A DNA stretch of 42,694 bases, from contig JAHEYB010000026.1 in the NCBI GenBank assembly GCA_023251805.1, positions 1 to 42,694 of the forward strand. The letters run 5' to 3'. The notes beneath the pieces are model-generated. The model saw only the letters and a program-made list of their open reading frames with translations, made no database searches and had not been told where the DNA came from. The position numbers were made by a program, and so were the translations under genes. Source of the stretch: Bacteroidota bacterium (GTDB taxonomy: Bacteria > Bacteroidota > Bacteroidia > 2-12-FULL-35-15). This document shows positions 1-8,114 of the stretch, piece after piece; within the stretch, counting starts at the first letter, position 1, and every line of letters begins with the position of its first letter.

Positions 1-1132
1 TGTCAAATTCAGTTTTAAAAATGCTTCCATTCACAACGGTAATACCATCTTCACCTGTTCCCATAATGTCCATATTCAATAAAAAACGAATATTTTTCAT
101 AGGAAACAATGGATGTTCTGTATAATATTTTGAACCCAACAATCCCACTTCCTCTCCGCAAAAAGCTATGAAGACAATCGAATATTTTGGCTTGTTTTCG
201 GGCTGAGAATAATACTTTGCTAAGTTTAATAACATGGCACAACCACTGGCATTGTCGTTTGCTCCTGGGAAATAAACATCTTTTCCCATTTGCCCGAGGT
301 GATCGTAATGTGCTGAATACACAATAAATGAATCGGGGTGAGCTGAGCCTTCTACAAATCCAATTACGTTTTGGGATGCATGATTGGGAAGGAATTTGTT
401 TTGAATATCAACCATTCCAAGAAAGTTTCTTGTACACAATTTAAAACTATCAGCTGGTATTTGGATACGTACATATTTTGAAACGACTTGCGACTGATCC
501 CATGTTAATTTTTTTACAATCTCGACAATGCCTTTTGTCCCAAAATAATTTTCTTTTACCTTTTTAAAGTATTCTTGTTTAGTCTTATCTGTAACACCTC
601 TATCATCAACGATAATAAATGTATCATCATATTTTATTTTTTTCTTAAATTTTTTGAATTTTTTGAGCGATGTAGCATATGTAGAATCAAAAGTTATTGC
701 ACGCAAAAATGTACTTGAAAAAGAAGGTGATTCTGGACAAATCAAATAATTTACAGCAGGTTTGCCATTGAATCCATAGCAACTTTTCAAAAGAACATCG
801 TCATCGATAGTTAATCCAAAATAAACTTTTCCAGGGAATGCATTCACAGCAAAACTCATTTTCTGATAATAACTTTCATCAGTAAATGATTTTAGTCCAA
901 ATTTTTTAAATTCTGTTTTGAGATAATTGGCAGCAATACTGTCACCGCCATTCACATAACCTCTTCCATGCATACTTTCTGAAGCCATTGTGTCTACAAT
1001 CTTTCGGGCGTAATTGTAAACTTCTCCTCTTTCCTGTCCGGCAGGCAGGTTTTTAATTTCCTGAGAAGAAATGTGAAATGTGAAATGGAAAATGGAAAAT
1101 GTAAGAAGAAGTGTTTTTTTAAATGAAGACAT
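1..1132 (-). CDS. M28-family metallopeptidase (partial, C-terminus outside window)
   Basis: A secreted zinc aminopeptidase-like protein of the M28 family. About 377 residues are visible, and the reading frame runs off the left edge of the window. The M28 metal and catalytic motifs are present in order: AHYDHLG near residue 275, GANDNASG near 290, FCGEE near 325 and NMDIMG near 355. The N-terminus is a signal peptide, so the enzyme probably acts in the periplasm or outside the cell on peptides; the substrate cannot be read. The ATG at 1132 is the first start that gives a signal peptide. The first 36 codons are unusual: the hydrophobic core is encoded by a low-complexity ATTTTCCATTTC-type repeat and the following LPAGQE by a CAGG-type palindromic repeat. 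The assignment to M28 is firm. Confidence 0.9.
   Translation of the reverse strand, partial: MSSFKKTLLLTFSIFHFTFHISSQEIKNLPAGQERGEVYNYARKIVDTMASESMHGRGYVNGGDSIAANYLKTEFKKFGLKSFTDESYYQKMSFAVNAFPGKVYFGLTIDDDVLLKSCYGFNGKPAVNYLICPESPSFSSTFLRAITFDSTYATSLKKFKKFKKKIKYDDTFIIVDDRGVTDKTKQEYFKKVKENYFGTKGIVEIVKKLTWDQSQVVSKYVRIQIPADSFKLCTRNFLGMVDIQNKFLPNHASQNVIGFVEGSAHPDSFIVYSAHYDHLGQMGKDVYFPGANDNASGCAMLLNLAKYYSQPENKPKYSIVFIAFCGEEVGLLGSKYYTEHPLFPMKNIRFLLNMDIMGTGEDGITVVNGSIFKTEFD
1033..1049. repeat. CAGG-type palindromic repeat inside the M28 gene
   Basis: A 17-bp element, CCTGTCCGGCAGGCAGG, translated in frame as part of NLPAGQE just after the signal peptide. Related copies lie at 17238-17259 (intergenic) and around 18934-18956 (inside the amidohydrolase gene). 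Confidence 0.7.
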
Positions 1133-1149
1133 AGAGTAATTTATTAATT

Positions 1150-1176
1150 CCCTCCCCCTGCCCCCTCCAAAGGGGG
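1150..1176. repeat. C/G-rich interspersed repeat (CCCTCC...GGGGG)
   Basis: A 27-bp C-run/G-run element upstream of the M28 gene. Its reverse complement contains GAGGGGGCAGGGGGAGG, a 17-nt string also found exactly inside leuS at 31449-31465. This makes it an interspersed family rather than local low complexity. The rest of the gap between the two flanking minus-strand genes holds only another short repeat at 1231-1258 (two copies of ACGAACTCC-AACT), which overlaps the stop codon of the next gene. Confidence 0.7.
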
Positions 1177-1252
1177 AAACGTCAACAATAAACATTTGAC
1201 AAAAATATTAATTATTTTATCTTCTTCTCTACGAACTCCCAACTACGAACTC

Positions 1253-1876
1253 CTAACTATACCGTCTATCCACCAAATCCAACAATCGTTTTACACTTTC
1301 TTTCTCCATATCCCATTCGTACAATTGTTGTAAGTTGCTAAAGTAATCCATAGCCGACTCCAAACTTTCTGCACCATTCAATTGTTGAATAGCAATGCTG
1401 TACTCTTGCATACTTCCTTCAAACAATTCATTGGCGAATAAAAATTTATCATTCAAACCAATCGCTTTATTAATGTCAGCAATGGCTGGTTTTTGAATAT
1501 TTGATACAACAACCGGTTTTTCTTCCTTCTTAGGTGTTTCTACCTTTTTCTCTGGCTTTTGTTTTTCAGCAACAGGAGGAATCTCGCTACCAAATAAATC
1601 AATTGATTTGGCAAGTTCTTTCTTTTCTTCCACTTTTGGAACCTCCACAACAGGCTTTTCTTTAATCACTTCTGTAGTGTTTTGAGCAGAATGGCTCTGC
1701 CCCGAAGTATTCAAATGGTTGAAAACAATCGACTTTTGGTATAATTTCTCGATTTTATGTAAGATAAGTTCCAATTCCAGCTGAGGAATATGCTCCTTAT
1801 CGCCTATATTATCAGAGTGCTCTTTTATGCTATTAATCAGCGTTGCAATCTCTTTTCTAATGCTCTTCTTATCCAT
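1253..1876 (-). CDS. conserved hypothetical protein with charged linker
   Basis: A 207-residue cytoplasmic protein with no signal peptide or membrane segment. Three parts are visible. Residues 1-55 are a helical N-terminal region with an HKIEKLY segment. Residues about 70-125 are a Lys/Glu/Pro/Val-rich linker that looks disordered. Residues 133-207 are an ordered C-terminal domain, beginning INKAIGLNDKFLFANELF and ending with a WD motif and LVDRRYS. I recognise the C-terminal pattern as one that recurs in Bacteroidota hypothetical proteins, but I know no function. It is divergent to tdk, with a 193-bp gap. The stop codon lies within a short ACGAACTCC-type repeat, so the last residues may be repeat-derived. 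Confidence 0.8.
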   Translation of the reverse strand: MDKKSIRKEIATLINSIKEHSDNIGDKEHIPQLELELILHKIEKLYQKSIVFNHLNTSGQSHSAQNTTEVIKEKPVVEVPKVEEKKELAKSIDLFGSEIPPVAEKQKPEKKVETPKKEEKPVVVSNIQKPAIADINKAIGLNDKFLFANELFEGSMQEYSIAIQQLNGAESLESAMDYFSNLQQLYEWDMEKESVKRLLDLVDRRYS

Positions 1877-1978
1877 GATTTATTTTAGCTTGTTAAAAAA
1901 CAAAACGCTTTTTTGACTAAATTTGTTGTGTACTAAAACAAAGGAGTTTTCCGTGAAAACGACCTGTAGTTTTAGACA

Positions 1979-2000
1979 TCCCGAACTTTTTGTTTCGGGA
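1979..2000. repeat. short inverted repeat between divergent genes
   Basis: TCCCGAA ... TTCGGGA, 7-bp arms around an 8-nt T-rich loop, in the gap between the hypothetical gene and tdk. It could be a small hairpin or another interspersed palindrome. No clear promoter match was found in this gap. Confidence 0.4.
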
Positions 2001-2069
2001 CAAATAATGACTAAATATACATTTTATAACTGAATTATTATATAAGATTTTTTAAACAAAATCAAGCAA

Positions 2070-2654
2070 ATGTTCCTCGAAAACAATATTCATCCGAATA
2101 AACGCAAAGGCTCTATTGAAGTCATTTGTGGCTCCATGTTTTCTGGAAAAACCGAAGAACTTATCCGCAGAATGAAACGGGCGCAATATGCCAAACAAAA
2201 AGTAGAGATTTTTAAACCCGAAATTGATACCCGTTACGATGCAGTGAAAGTAGTTTCCCACGAAGGAAATTCTATTCATTCTACTCCCGTTCCCGCTTCT
2301 TCTCACATTTTACTTTTAGCTAATGATGTGGAAGTAGTTGGAATTGACGAAGCGCAATTTTTTGATGCGGGACTTGCAGATGTATGTACTCAACTTGCGA
2401 ATAGTGGCGTGCGTGTAATTGTTGCTGGCTTAGATATGGATTATTTAGGAAAACCATTCGGTCCAATTCCTGCTTTGCTAGCCATTGCAGAACATGTTAC
2501 TAAAGTTCATGCTATTTGTATGCGTTGTGGAAATATTGCCAACCACTCTCACCGAATTACAAACGATTCGGAACTTGTAGTATTAGGTGAAACAAATAAT
2601 TATGAGCCCCTTTGCAGAGATTGCTTTACTGAAACACTACGAATTACGAATTAA
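2070..2654 (+). CDS. tdk: thymidine kinase (type II)
   Basis: Phosphorylates thymidine to dTMP in the pyrimidine salvage pathway, in the cytoplasm. The 194-residue length is normal for the tetrameric bacterial type II enzyme. Visible features are the P-loop GSMFSGKT at residues 21-28, the DEAQFF motif with catalytic Glu94, and a structural zinc site formed by C150/C153 and C182/C185. The ATG at 2070 leaves a short N-terminal tail before the P-loop, as in relatives. The last codons (TLRITN) are encoded by a CTACGAATTACGAATTAA repeat common in this genome type, so the stop codon seems to have been supplied by a repeat. It is followed after 54 bp by murF-alr on the same strand. Confidence 0.97.
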   Translation: MFLENNIHPNKRKGSIEVICGSMFSGKTEELIRRMKRAQYAKQKVEIFKPEIDTRYDAVKVVSHEGNSIHSTPVPASSHILLLANDVEVVGIDEAQFFDAGLADVCTQLANSGVRVIVAGLDMDYLGKPFGPIPALLAIAEHVTKVHAICMRCGNIANHSHRITNDSELVVLGETNNYEPLCRDCFTETLRITN

Positions 2655-2659
2655 ACGCC

Positions 2660-2690
2660 CTTCGATGTGTCTGCTTCAACGCAGAATGCT
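2660..2690. repeat. 31-bp interspersed repeat, copy 1 of 2
   Basis: A 31-nt string starting CTTCGATGTGTCTGC and ending GCAGAATGCT is identical to 36135-36165. Copy 1 lies between tdk and murF-alr and is open in the murF frame. It gives a spurious 14-codon N-terminal extension starting at GTG 2667. Confidence 0.85.
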
Positions 2691-2708
2691 CCGGGTGACA
2701 AAAAGAAT

Positions 2709-5192
2709 ATGAACTACTCTACTTCAAGCATATCTAGCATAATTAACGGAAACATTGATGGCAATGGTGATCAAAATTCCATTATTAAAACATTGTTAAT
2801 TGATAGTCGTAAACTTTCCAATGCAGAAACTTCTTTGTTTTTTGCAATAAAAGGTGAACGCCACGATGGCCACGCCTATTTGCATGATTTATTTGAAAAA
2901 GGATTGAGAAATTTTGTTGTTTCAACAGCTCCGCAAAATACTTCCCTCTTTGAAAACACCAATTTTATCGTTGTAAACGACACCCTTCTTGCCTTGCAAC
3001 AATTATGTGCTCACCATCGTCAACAATATAAAATTCCTGTTATAGGAATAACCGGAAGCAATGGAAAAACAATTGTGAAAGAATGGCTATACCAATTGAT
3101 GCGCGAAGACAAAAACATTGTACGCAGTCCGAAAAGCTTTAACTCACAAGTGGGTGTTCCCCTTTCAATTTGGCAAATTTCTGAAGAGCACGACTTAGCA
3201 ATTTTCGAAGCGGGAATTTCTCAGCCGCAAGAAATGCGCTTATTAGAAACCATTATTCATCCTACAATTGGCGTTTTCACAAACATAGGACAAGCTCACG
3301 ATGAAAATTTTGAAAACCAAAAACAAAAAGTGAACGAAAAGTTAAAATTGTTTTTGAATTCAGAAGTATTAATCTATTGCAAAGATTATTTATCCATTCA
3401 CGATGAAATAACCAATAATAAAGCTTTTGCTGATGCAAAATTTTTCACTTGGTCAAAAAAATTACGCGCTGATTTACTCGTTGGACGCATTACAAAAAAC
3501 GAAACCGACACCGAAATTCAAGGCGTACACAAAAATGATTTCATACGCATCACCATTCCTTTTACCGATGAAGCAAGTATCGAAAATGCGATTCACTGTT
3601 GGGCAACACTTCTTTGTCTTGGTTACGAAAATGCTATCATCACCGAACGCATGCGCTTCTTGAGCCCTGTGGCGATGCGACTAGAGTTAAAAGAAGGAAT
3701 TAACAATTGTTCGATTATTAATGATAGTTATAATTCTGATTTAGGTTCTTTAGCAATTGCATTGGATTTTTTAAATCAACAAAAACAACACCCTAAGAAA
3801 ACACTCATCTTGTCCGACATTTTACAAAGTGGACAAAATGACGAAACACTTTACAAGGAAGTTGCAGAGCTCATTCATAAAAAAGGAATTTCACGATTGA
3901 TAGGAATTGGTGAAGGAATTTCTTCTCAAGCACATTTGTTTAACATCGAAAAAAGTTTTTATAAATCAACGACTGATTTCTTACAACAATTTAATAATTC
4001 CTTTTTCAGAGATGAAACCATTCTACTGAAAGGTGCTCGTGCATTTAGTTTCGAAGCGATTAGTAAAATCATTCAACAGAAAGCCCATGAAACTGTTTTA
4101 GAAATTAACTTAAATGCAATCGTTCACAACCTGAATTATTTCCGTTCAAAAATAAAAGCTGATACCAAAGTAATGGCGATGGTAAAAGCATTTTCTTACG
4201 GAAGTGGAAGCTTTGAAATTGCAAACATTCTTCAGTTTCACCGTGTTGATTATTTAGCAGTTGCTTATGCTGATGAAGGAATTGAATTGAGAAAAGCAGG
4301 AATTACTATGCCGATTATGGTGATGAATCCTGAAGAACAAAGTTACGATGCGATGATTCAATTTAACTTAGAGCCTGAAATATACAGCTTCCGCGTATTG
4401 AGTTTGTTTGAAGAAACATTAAAACGAAGTGAACGAAATAATGTTCAACCAATTCCCATTCACATTAAATTAGATACCGGCATGCATCGCTTGGGCTTTG
4501 ATGAAGAGGAGGTAAACGAATTGATTGTACGAATAAGTAACAATAAACATTTGACTATTAAATCCATTTTTTCTCATTTGGCTGCAAGTGATGAAACGGA
4601 GCACGATGAATTTACTTGGCAACAAATTAAGAAATTGAATACGATGAGTGAAAAAATAAAATCGCATTTCAATTATCCAATTATCAAACACATTTTAAAC
4701 TCAGCAGGAATTTCTCGTTTCCCTGATGCACAATTTGAAATGGTGCGCTTAGGTATCGGGTTATATGGTATCGGAGCGAACAAAACAGAACAAACTCAAT
4801 TACAAAATGTGAGCACCTTAAAAACAAGCATCTCTCAAATCAAAAATATTCCTGCCAAAGAAACCATCGGCTACAGCAGAAAAGGAGTCGCTACCCGCGA
4901 CATGCAAATTGCTACTGTGCCTATCGGTTATGCTGATGGACTCAGCCGAAAACTTAGCAATGGCAAAGGAAAAATGATTGTGAAAGGAAAAGAAGCGCCC
5001 ATCATTGGAAATGTTTGTATGGATATGTGTATGATCGACATCACAAATATTCAAGCAAACGAAAATGATGAAGTCATTATTTTTGGTGATGCCAATCCCA
5101 TTTCAGATGTTGCAAAAGACATTGGAACAATTGCTTATGAAGTGCTCACGAATGTTTCTAGAAGAGTGAAGAGGGTGTATTATCAGGAGTAA
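2709..5192 (+). CDS. murF-alr: bifunctional UDP-MurNAc-tripeptide:D-Ala-D-Ala ligase / alanine racemase
   Basis: Joins two successive functions of peptidoglycan precursor synthesis. The N-terminal MurF half adds D-Ala-D-Ala to UDP-MurNAc-tripeptide, and the C-terminal PLP-dependent half makes D-Ala from L-Ala. I chose the ATG at 2709 (827 aa) because the upstream extension from GTG 2667 is encoded by an interspersed repeat. MurF shows the Mur ligase ATP-binding motif GITGSNGKT near residues 113-121. The Alr half begins near residue 461 with LEINLNAIVHNL. It carries the PLP lysine in VMAMVKAFSYGSG (K493), the likely catalytic tyrosine in TIGYSRKG (Y722), and IGYADGLSR plus GNVCMDMCMIDIT near the end. 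This fusion is known in Bacteroidota. The ligase half lacks nothing obvious. Confidence 0.96.
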   Translation: MNYSTSSISSIINGNIDGNGDQNSIIKTLLIDSRKLSNAETSLFFAIKGERHDGHAYLHDLFEKGLRNFVVSTAPQNTSLFENTNFIVVNDTLLALQQLCAHHRQQYKIPVIGITGSNGKTIVKEWLYQLMREDKNIVRSPKSFNSQVGVPLSIWQISEEHDLAIFEAGISQPQEMRLLETIIHPTIGVFTNIGQAHDENFENQKQKVNEKLKLFLNSEVLIYCKDYLSIHDEITNNKAFADAKFFTWSKKLRADLLVGRITKNETDTEIQGVHKNDFIRITIPFTDEASIENAIHCWATLLCLGYENAIITERMRFLSPVAMRLELKEGINNCSIINDSYNSDLGSLAIALDFLNQQKQHPKKTLILSDILQSGQNDETLYKEVAELIHKKGISRLIGIGEGISSQAHLFNIEKSFYKSTTDFLQQFNNSFFRDETILLKGARAFSFEAISKIIQQKAHETVLEINLNAIVHNLNYFRSKIKADTKVMAMVKAFSYGSGSFEIANILQFHRVDYLAVAYADEGIELRKAGITMPIMVMNPEEQSYDAMIQFNLEPEIYSFRVLSLFEETLKRSERNNVQPIPIHIKLDTGMHRLGFDEEEVNELIVRISNNKHLTIKSIFSHLAASDETEHDEFTWQQIKKLNTMSEKIKSHFNYPIIKHILNSAGISRFPDAQFEMVRLGIGLYGIGANKTEQTQLQNVSTLKTSISQIKNIPAKETIGYSRKGVATRDMQIATVPIGYADGLSRKLSNGKGKMIVKGKEAPIIGNVCMDMCMIDITNIQANENDEVIIFGDANPISDVAKDIGTIAYEVLTNVSRRVKRVYYQE

Positions 5193-5278
5193 GGGATTGT
5201 TGAATTTTGATTGACGATTGTTGAATTTAGCACCGTCATTGCGAGGAACGAAGCAATCTCATTATCAGCATTTAATAT
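5193..5278. repeat. convergent intergenic gap with interspersed repeats
   Basis: Between the convergent murF-alr and meaB genes. It holds two copies of a GATTGTTGAATTT-like word (5207-5229) and, at 5234-5260, the common bacterial interspersed word CGTCATTGCGAGGAACGAAG...ATCTC. No clear U-tract hairpin is visible. Confidence 0.65.
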
Positions 5279-6181
5279 CTATTTTACTCCTCTCACAAAC
5301 GCATACAAGTTGAAATCTTTCTTCTTCAACTCTTCATCAATCTGCTTTTGTAAATCTTGTTTTGAAACACCTTTCATTTTTGTATTTTGAATTAAACGGT
5401 ATGCCTTTTCTGCCAATAGATAAGAGCGTTTTGTATTCACTCCCACTTTATTATGTTTATCAATTGCAGCAATCAATTCATCAACACCTTCTCCTTTCGT
5501 AGCAATTCCTTTTATTACAGGAATGTTCCACTCACTCGCCACTTTTGAATGTACTAATTGAATAATGTTTTTGATAAATGTATTCGCTCCGTCTCTATCC
5601 GATTTGTTCACCACAAAAATATCTGCAATTTCCATTATCCCCGATTTAATCGCTTGCACATCATCTCCCGATTCTGGAACCAATACCAAAACGGTTGTAT
5701 CTGCTAAACCAACCACTTCTACTTCACTTTGTCCAACACCAACTGTCTCCACAAAAATATAATCGAAAGCAAACGCACGCATCACATCCACAATTTCAAT
5801 TGTCTTTGCCGACAATCCACCCAAAGAACCTCGTGTTGCCAGTGAACGAATAAATACATTTTCGTTTGTAAAGTGTTCTGCCATGCGAAGTCTGTCGCCC
5901 AACAATGAACCATAATTGAATGGTGATGTTGGATCAATGGCAATAATTCCAACAGACTTATTTTCTTCAGTTAGTTTTTTTATAACGGAATTAATCAAGG
6001 TGCTTTTACCAGCTCCGGGAGGACCTGTAACACCAACAACAGGAATGTTGGAATTGAATTTTAAAGAGGTAAGAATTTCTTCATACCCATCCAGCTCATT
6101 CTCAACAACGGTAATGCATCGAGCAAGCGCTTTTTTGTCGCACAGTTGCAATTGCTGAATGAGTGTTTTGGTAGTTGACAT
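5279..6181 (-). CDS. meaB: methylmalonyl-CoA mutase-associated GTPase MeaB (ArgK-like)
   Basis: A SIMIBI-class GTPase that loads and protects the B12 cofactor of methylmalonyl-CoA mutase or a related mutase in the cytoplasm. It has 300 residues from the ATG at 6181; the frame stays open to 6211 but the extension does not look like protein. Visible motifs are P-loop GVTGPPGAGKST (residues 50-61), the DPTSP region near 91, ETVGVGQSE near 145 and the guanine-specificity NKSD near 193. The C-terminal helical arm used for dimerisation is present. The mutase itself is not in the window. On the minus strand TATATTTG lies at 6196-6189, 7 nt before the ATG, which would give a very short leader. No -33 partner was found at the usual spacing. 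Confidence 0.95.
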   Translation of the reverse strand: MSTTKTLIQQLQLCDKKALARCITVVENELDGYEEILTSLKFNSNIPVVGVTGPPGAGKSTLINSVIKKLTEENKSVGIIAIDPTSPFNYGSLLGDRLRMAEHFTNENVFIRSLATRGSLGGLSAKTIEIVDVMRAFAFDYIFVETVGVGQSEVEVVGLADTTVLVLVPESGDDVQAIKSGIMEIADIFVVNKSDRDGANTFIKNIIQLVHSKVASEWNIPVIKGIATKGEGVDELIAAIDKHNKVGVNTKRSYLLAEKAYRLIQNTKMKGVSKQDLQKQIDEELKKKDFNLYAFVRGVK

Positions 6182-6213
6182 CGTTACACAAATATAGTAC
6201 TTTAAACACAAAC

Positions 6214-6238
6214 GTCACACTGAGCGGAGTCGAAGTGT
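6214..6238. repeat. GAGCGGAGTCGAAG-type interspersed repeat
   Basis: Contains CTGAGCGGAGTCGAAG at 6220-6235. The same 16-nt word occurs in leuS (31801-31816), and with one change at 36186-36201 and, inverted, in the glycosyltransferase gene (6751-6774). It lies in the divergent promoter region between meaB and the glycosyltransferase. Confidence 0.85.
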
Positions 6239-6291
6239 ACACGAATCGAAGCCAAAAAAACACTACTTTTGTACATCAACAACAAACTCAA

Positions 6292-7080
6292 ATGCCGCAA
6301 CTATCTGTTGTCATTATCACTTTTAACGAAGAGAAGAACATCGCTCGTTGCCTTGAGTCTGTTCAAGAACTAGCAGATGATATCGTTGTTCTAGATTCCT
6401 TTTCAACTGATAAAACAGAAAACATTTGCAAGCAGTTTAATGTGAATTTCATTCAACGTAAATGGGAAGGATATTCAGCTTCAAAAAACTTTGCCAATTC
6501 ACAAGCGAAATATAATTGGGTATTATCCTTAGATGCTGATGAAGCACCTTCAGAAGAATTAAAAAAATCCATCCTCAAAGCAAAACAAGGAGCTGAATTA
6601 AAAACATATAAATTTCATCGCTTAACAAATTATTGCGGCTCCTGGATTAAACATTGCGGCTGGTATCCCGATACAAAAATTAGAATTTTCGATAGACGCA
6701 TTACGAAATGGGAAGGTATCATTCATGAAAAATTAGTGATTGATTTCTCGTCCTTCGACTACGCTCAGGATGACATACTCGAAATGACAACAGGGATTTT
6801 ATTGAAAGGCGACTTGTTGCATTATAGCTATTACAGTATTGAGCAACATTATACACAAACAGAAAAATTCTCGACACTTGCTGCACAAAATATGTTTGGG
6901 AAAGGCAAAAAATCTTCTTTGTTAAAATTGTATATGAGTCCGGTTATAAAATTTATTAGCGACTACTTTATAAAATTGGGAATACTGGATGGAGCTGCAG
7001 GATTTACAATCTGTAGAATTTCGGCCAAGCATTCTTTTTTGAAATATAAAAAGTTGAGGGAATTGTACATAAAAAATTAA
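6292..7080 (+). CDS. glycosyltransferase family 2, WaaE/KdtX-like
   Basis: A 262-residue GT-A fold glycosyltransferase of the LPS-core type, acting at the cytoplasmic membrane face. It starts at ATG 6292 with PQLSVVIITFNEEKNIARC, the classic family 2 opening. The frame is open upstream to 6175, but that part is repeat. The metal/sugar-nucleotide motif LDADE is at residues 80-84, and VVLDSFSTDKT and GYSASKNFA are as in WaaE-like enzymes. The sugar added cannot be told. A TACTTTTG -7-like box lies at 6264-6271. Codons 154-161 (SFDYAQDD) are encoded by an inserted interspersed repeat identical in 23 of 24 bases, inverted, to one in leuS. The gene still reads through, so the insertion is tolerated. 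Confidence 0.9.
   Translation: MPQLSVVIITFNEEKNIARCLESVQELADDIVVLDSFSTDKTENICKQFNVNFIQRKWEGYSASKNFANSQAKYNWVLSLDADEAPSEELKKSILKAKQGAELKTYKFHRLTNYCGSWIKHCGWYPDTKIRIFDRRITKWEGIIHEKLVIDFSSFDYAQDDILEMTTGILLKGDLLHYSYYSIEQHYTQTEKFSTLAAQNMFGKGKKSSLLKLYMSPVIKFISDYFIKLGILDGAAGFTICRISAKHSFLKYKKLRELYIKN
6751..6774 (-). repeat. in-frame 24-bp repeat inside glycosyltransferase
   Basis: The reverse complement of this segment matches 31795-31818 in leuS at 23 of 24 positions (core CTGAGCGTAGTCGAAG here, CTGAGCGGAGTCGAAG in leuS). It starts exactly at codon 154 and its length is a multiple of three. Confidence 0.9.
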
Positions 7081-7165
7081 CCGCAGAGACCGCAGAGATT
7101 TTCGCAGAGGTCGCAATTTATTATTTTATTTCTCAGCGTTCTTTGCGTCTGCTCTGCGCAATTGC
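7081..7165. repeat. CGCAGAG-type intergenic repeat
   Basis: Short units CCGCAGAGA, CCGCAGAGAT and CGCAGAGGTCGC are followed by an inverted partner, CAGCGTTCTTTGCGTCTGCTC. This sits between the convergent glycosyltransferase genes and may form an extended hairpin between 7081-7115 and 7133-7165. It could help terminate both transcripts. Confidence 0.6.
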
Positions 7166-7173
7166 GGCAAAAA

Positions 7174-8055
7174 TTACAAAGCAACTTTTTTAAACCAATT
7201 CTTCACTTTCGCCAACATTGGAACCTTTGCTTCTTTCAACGGGCCATCAAACCTTTCACCTCTTCGTAAGTAGTATTTAGAAAGTATGCTGTTCGTCATT
7301 CCCCATTTATTTAGGAACTTCTTATATCCTGGATTTTGTTTCACACGTTTCACCGACTTAGAACCAAAATGGTAGACCCTGCTTTTGCTTACTCCTTTAA
7401 ACAAGCGAATTCCAGCATTCCACAATTTCATCGAGAAATCGGGATCGGAATACATTCCAGGTGAAAATTCATTGCTGTAGCCATCTACTTTATCCCAAAT
7501 ACTTTTGTGAACGATGTTCGGAGGCCAAGTGGCGCCTTGCCAATCATGCATTGATAATGAGGCAAACTCTTTTAATAATTTTTCTTCTTGAAAAGTAGAA
7601 ATGTCGGTTCCATAATTTTTTTCAATCATGCAATTACTTTGTGATTGAGGCTCGATGGATGTTGCGGAAAAAAAGAAATTGTTATGTCTGATTGCAGCAA
7701 TTTCATCTGCTAAGCACTTATCCCAATCCGGACAAACATACATATCATCATTCATGTACAGCACATAATCGGTGCTCATTAATTCGCGACAACTGTTGAG
7801 CGCATAGCACACACCAACATTTTGCTCGCTATAGGAGTAGTCAATATCAGTTTGTTCTTTCACCCATTCCAACGTTCCATCTTTTCCTTCATTGATGTGA
7901 ACAATTAGTTGATGTTTGAATGTCGAATTTTTTCGAATACTTCCAATGCACAATTTTAAATATTCTAAATTGTTCCAAGTGGGAATCATAATAGAAAATT
8001 TAGCAGAAGGGTTTTCTGTGCGTCTTGTGCGTTGTATAGGAAAGTCGTAGGACAT
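7174..8055 (-). CDS. glycosyltransferase family 2
   Basis: A 293-residue protein with a GT-A type domain: FSIMIPTWNNLEYL at residues 20-33, QNVGVCYALN at 78-87, and the metal-binding acidic motif MNDDM at 101-105. It probably adds a sugar to LPS or another envelope glycan at the membrane; donor and acceptor are unknown. A C-terminal segment rich in Lys/Arg/Trp may bind the membrane. I chose the ATG at 8055 over a TTG at 8061. It follows the O-antigen ligase-like gene by 59 bp on the same strand, which supports a role in surface polysaccharide synthesis. Confidence 0.88.
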   Translation of the reverse strand: MSYDFPIQRTRRTENPSAKFSIMIPTWNNLEYLKLCIGSIRKNSTFKHQLIVHINEGKDGTLEWVKEQTDIDYSYSEQNVGVCYALNSCRELMSTDYVLYMNDDMYVCPDWDKCLADEIAAIRHNNFFFSATSIEPQSQSNCMIEKNYGTDISTFQEEKLLKEFASLSMHDWQGATWPPNIVHKSIWDKVDGYSNEFSPGMYSDPDFSMKLWNAGIRLFKGVSKSRVYHFGSKSVKRVKQNPGYKKFLNKWGMTNSILSKYYLRRGERFDGPLKEAKVPMLAKVKNWFKKVAL

Positions 8056-8114
8056 TCGCAATGGTTATTGATTGCTGTAAAAGTAAAAAATATATGCGAA
8101 TAATTAGGGGAAAT

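Noticed and set aside
2667..2708. GTG start giving murF-alr 14 extra residues
   Set aside because: The extension is encoded by a 31-bp interspersed repeat found again at 36135-36165, and a good ATG follows at 2709.
6175..6291. Upstream extension of the glycosyltransferase reading frame
   Set aside because: It is largely repeat DNA and promoter, and overlaps the divergent meaB start. The family's conserved N-terminus begins right at ATG 6292.
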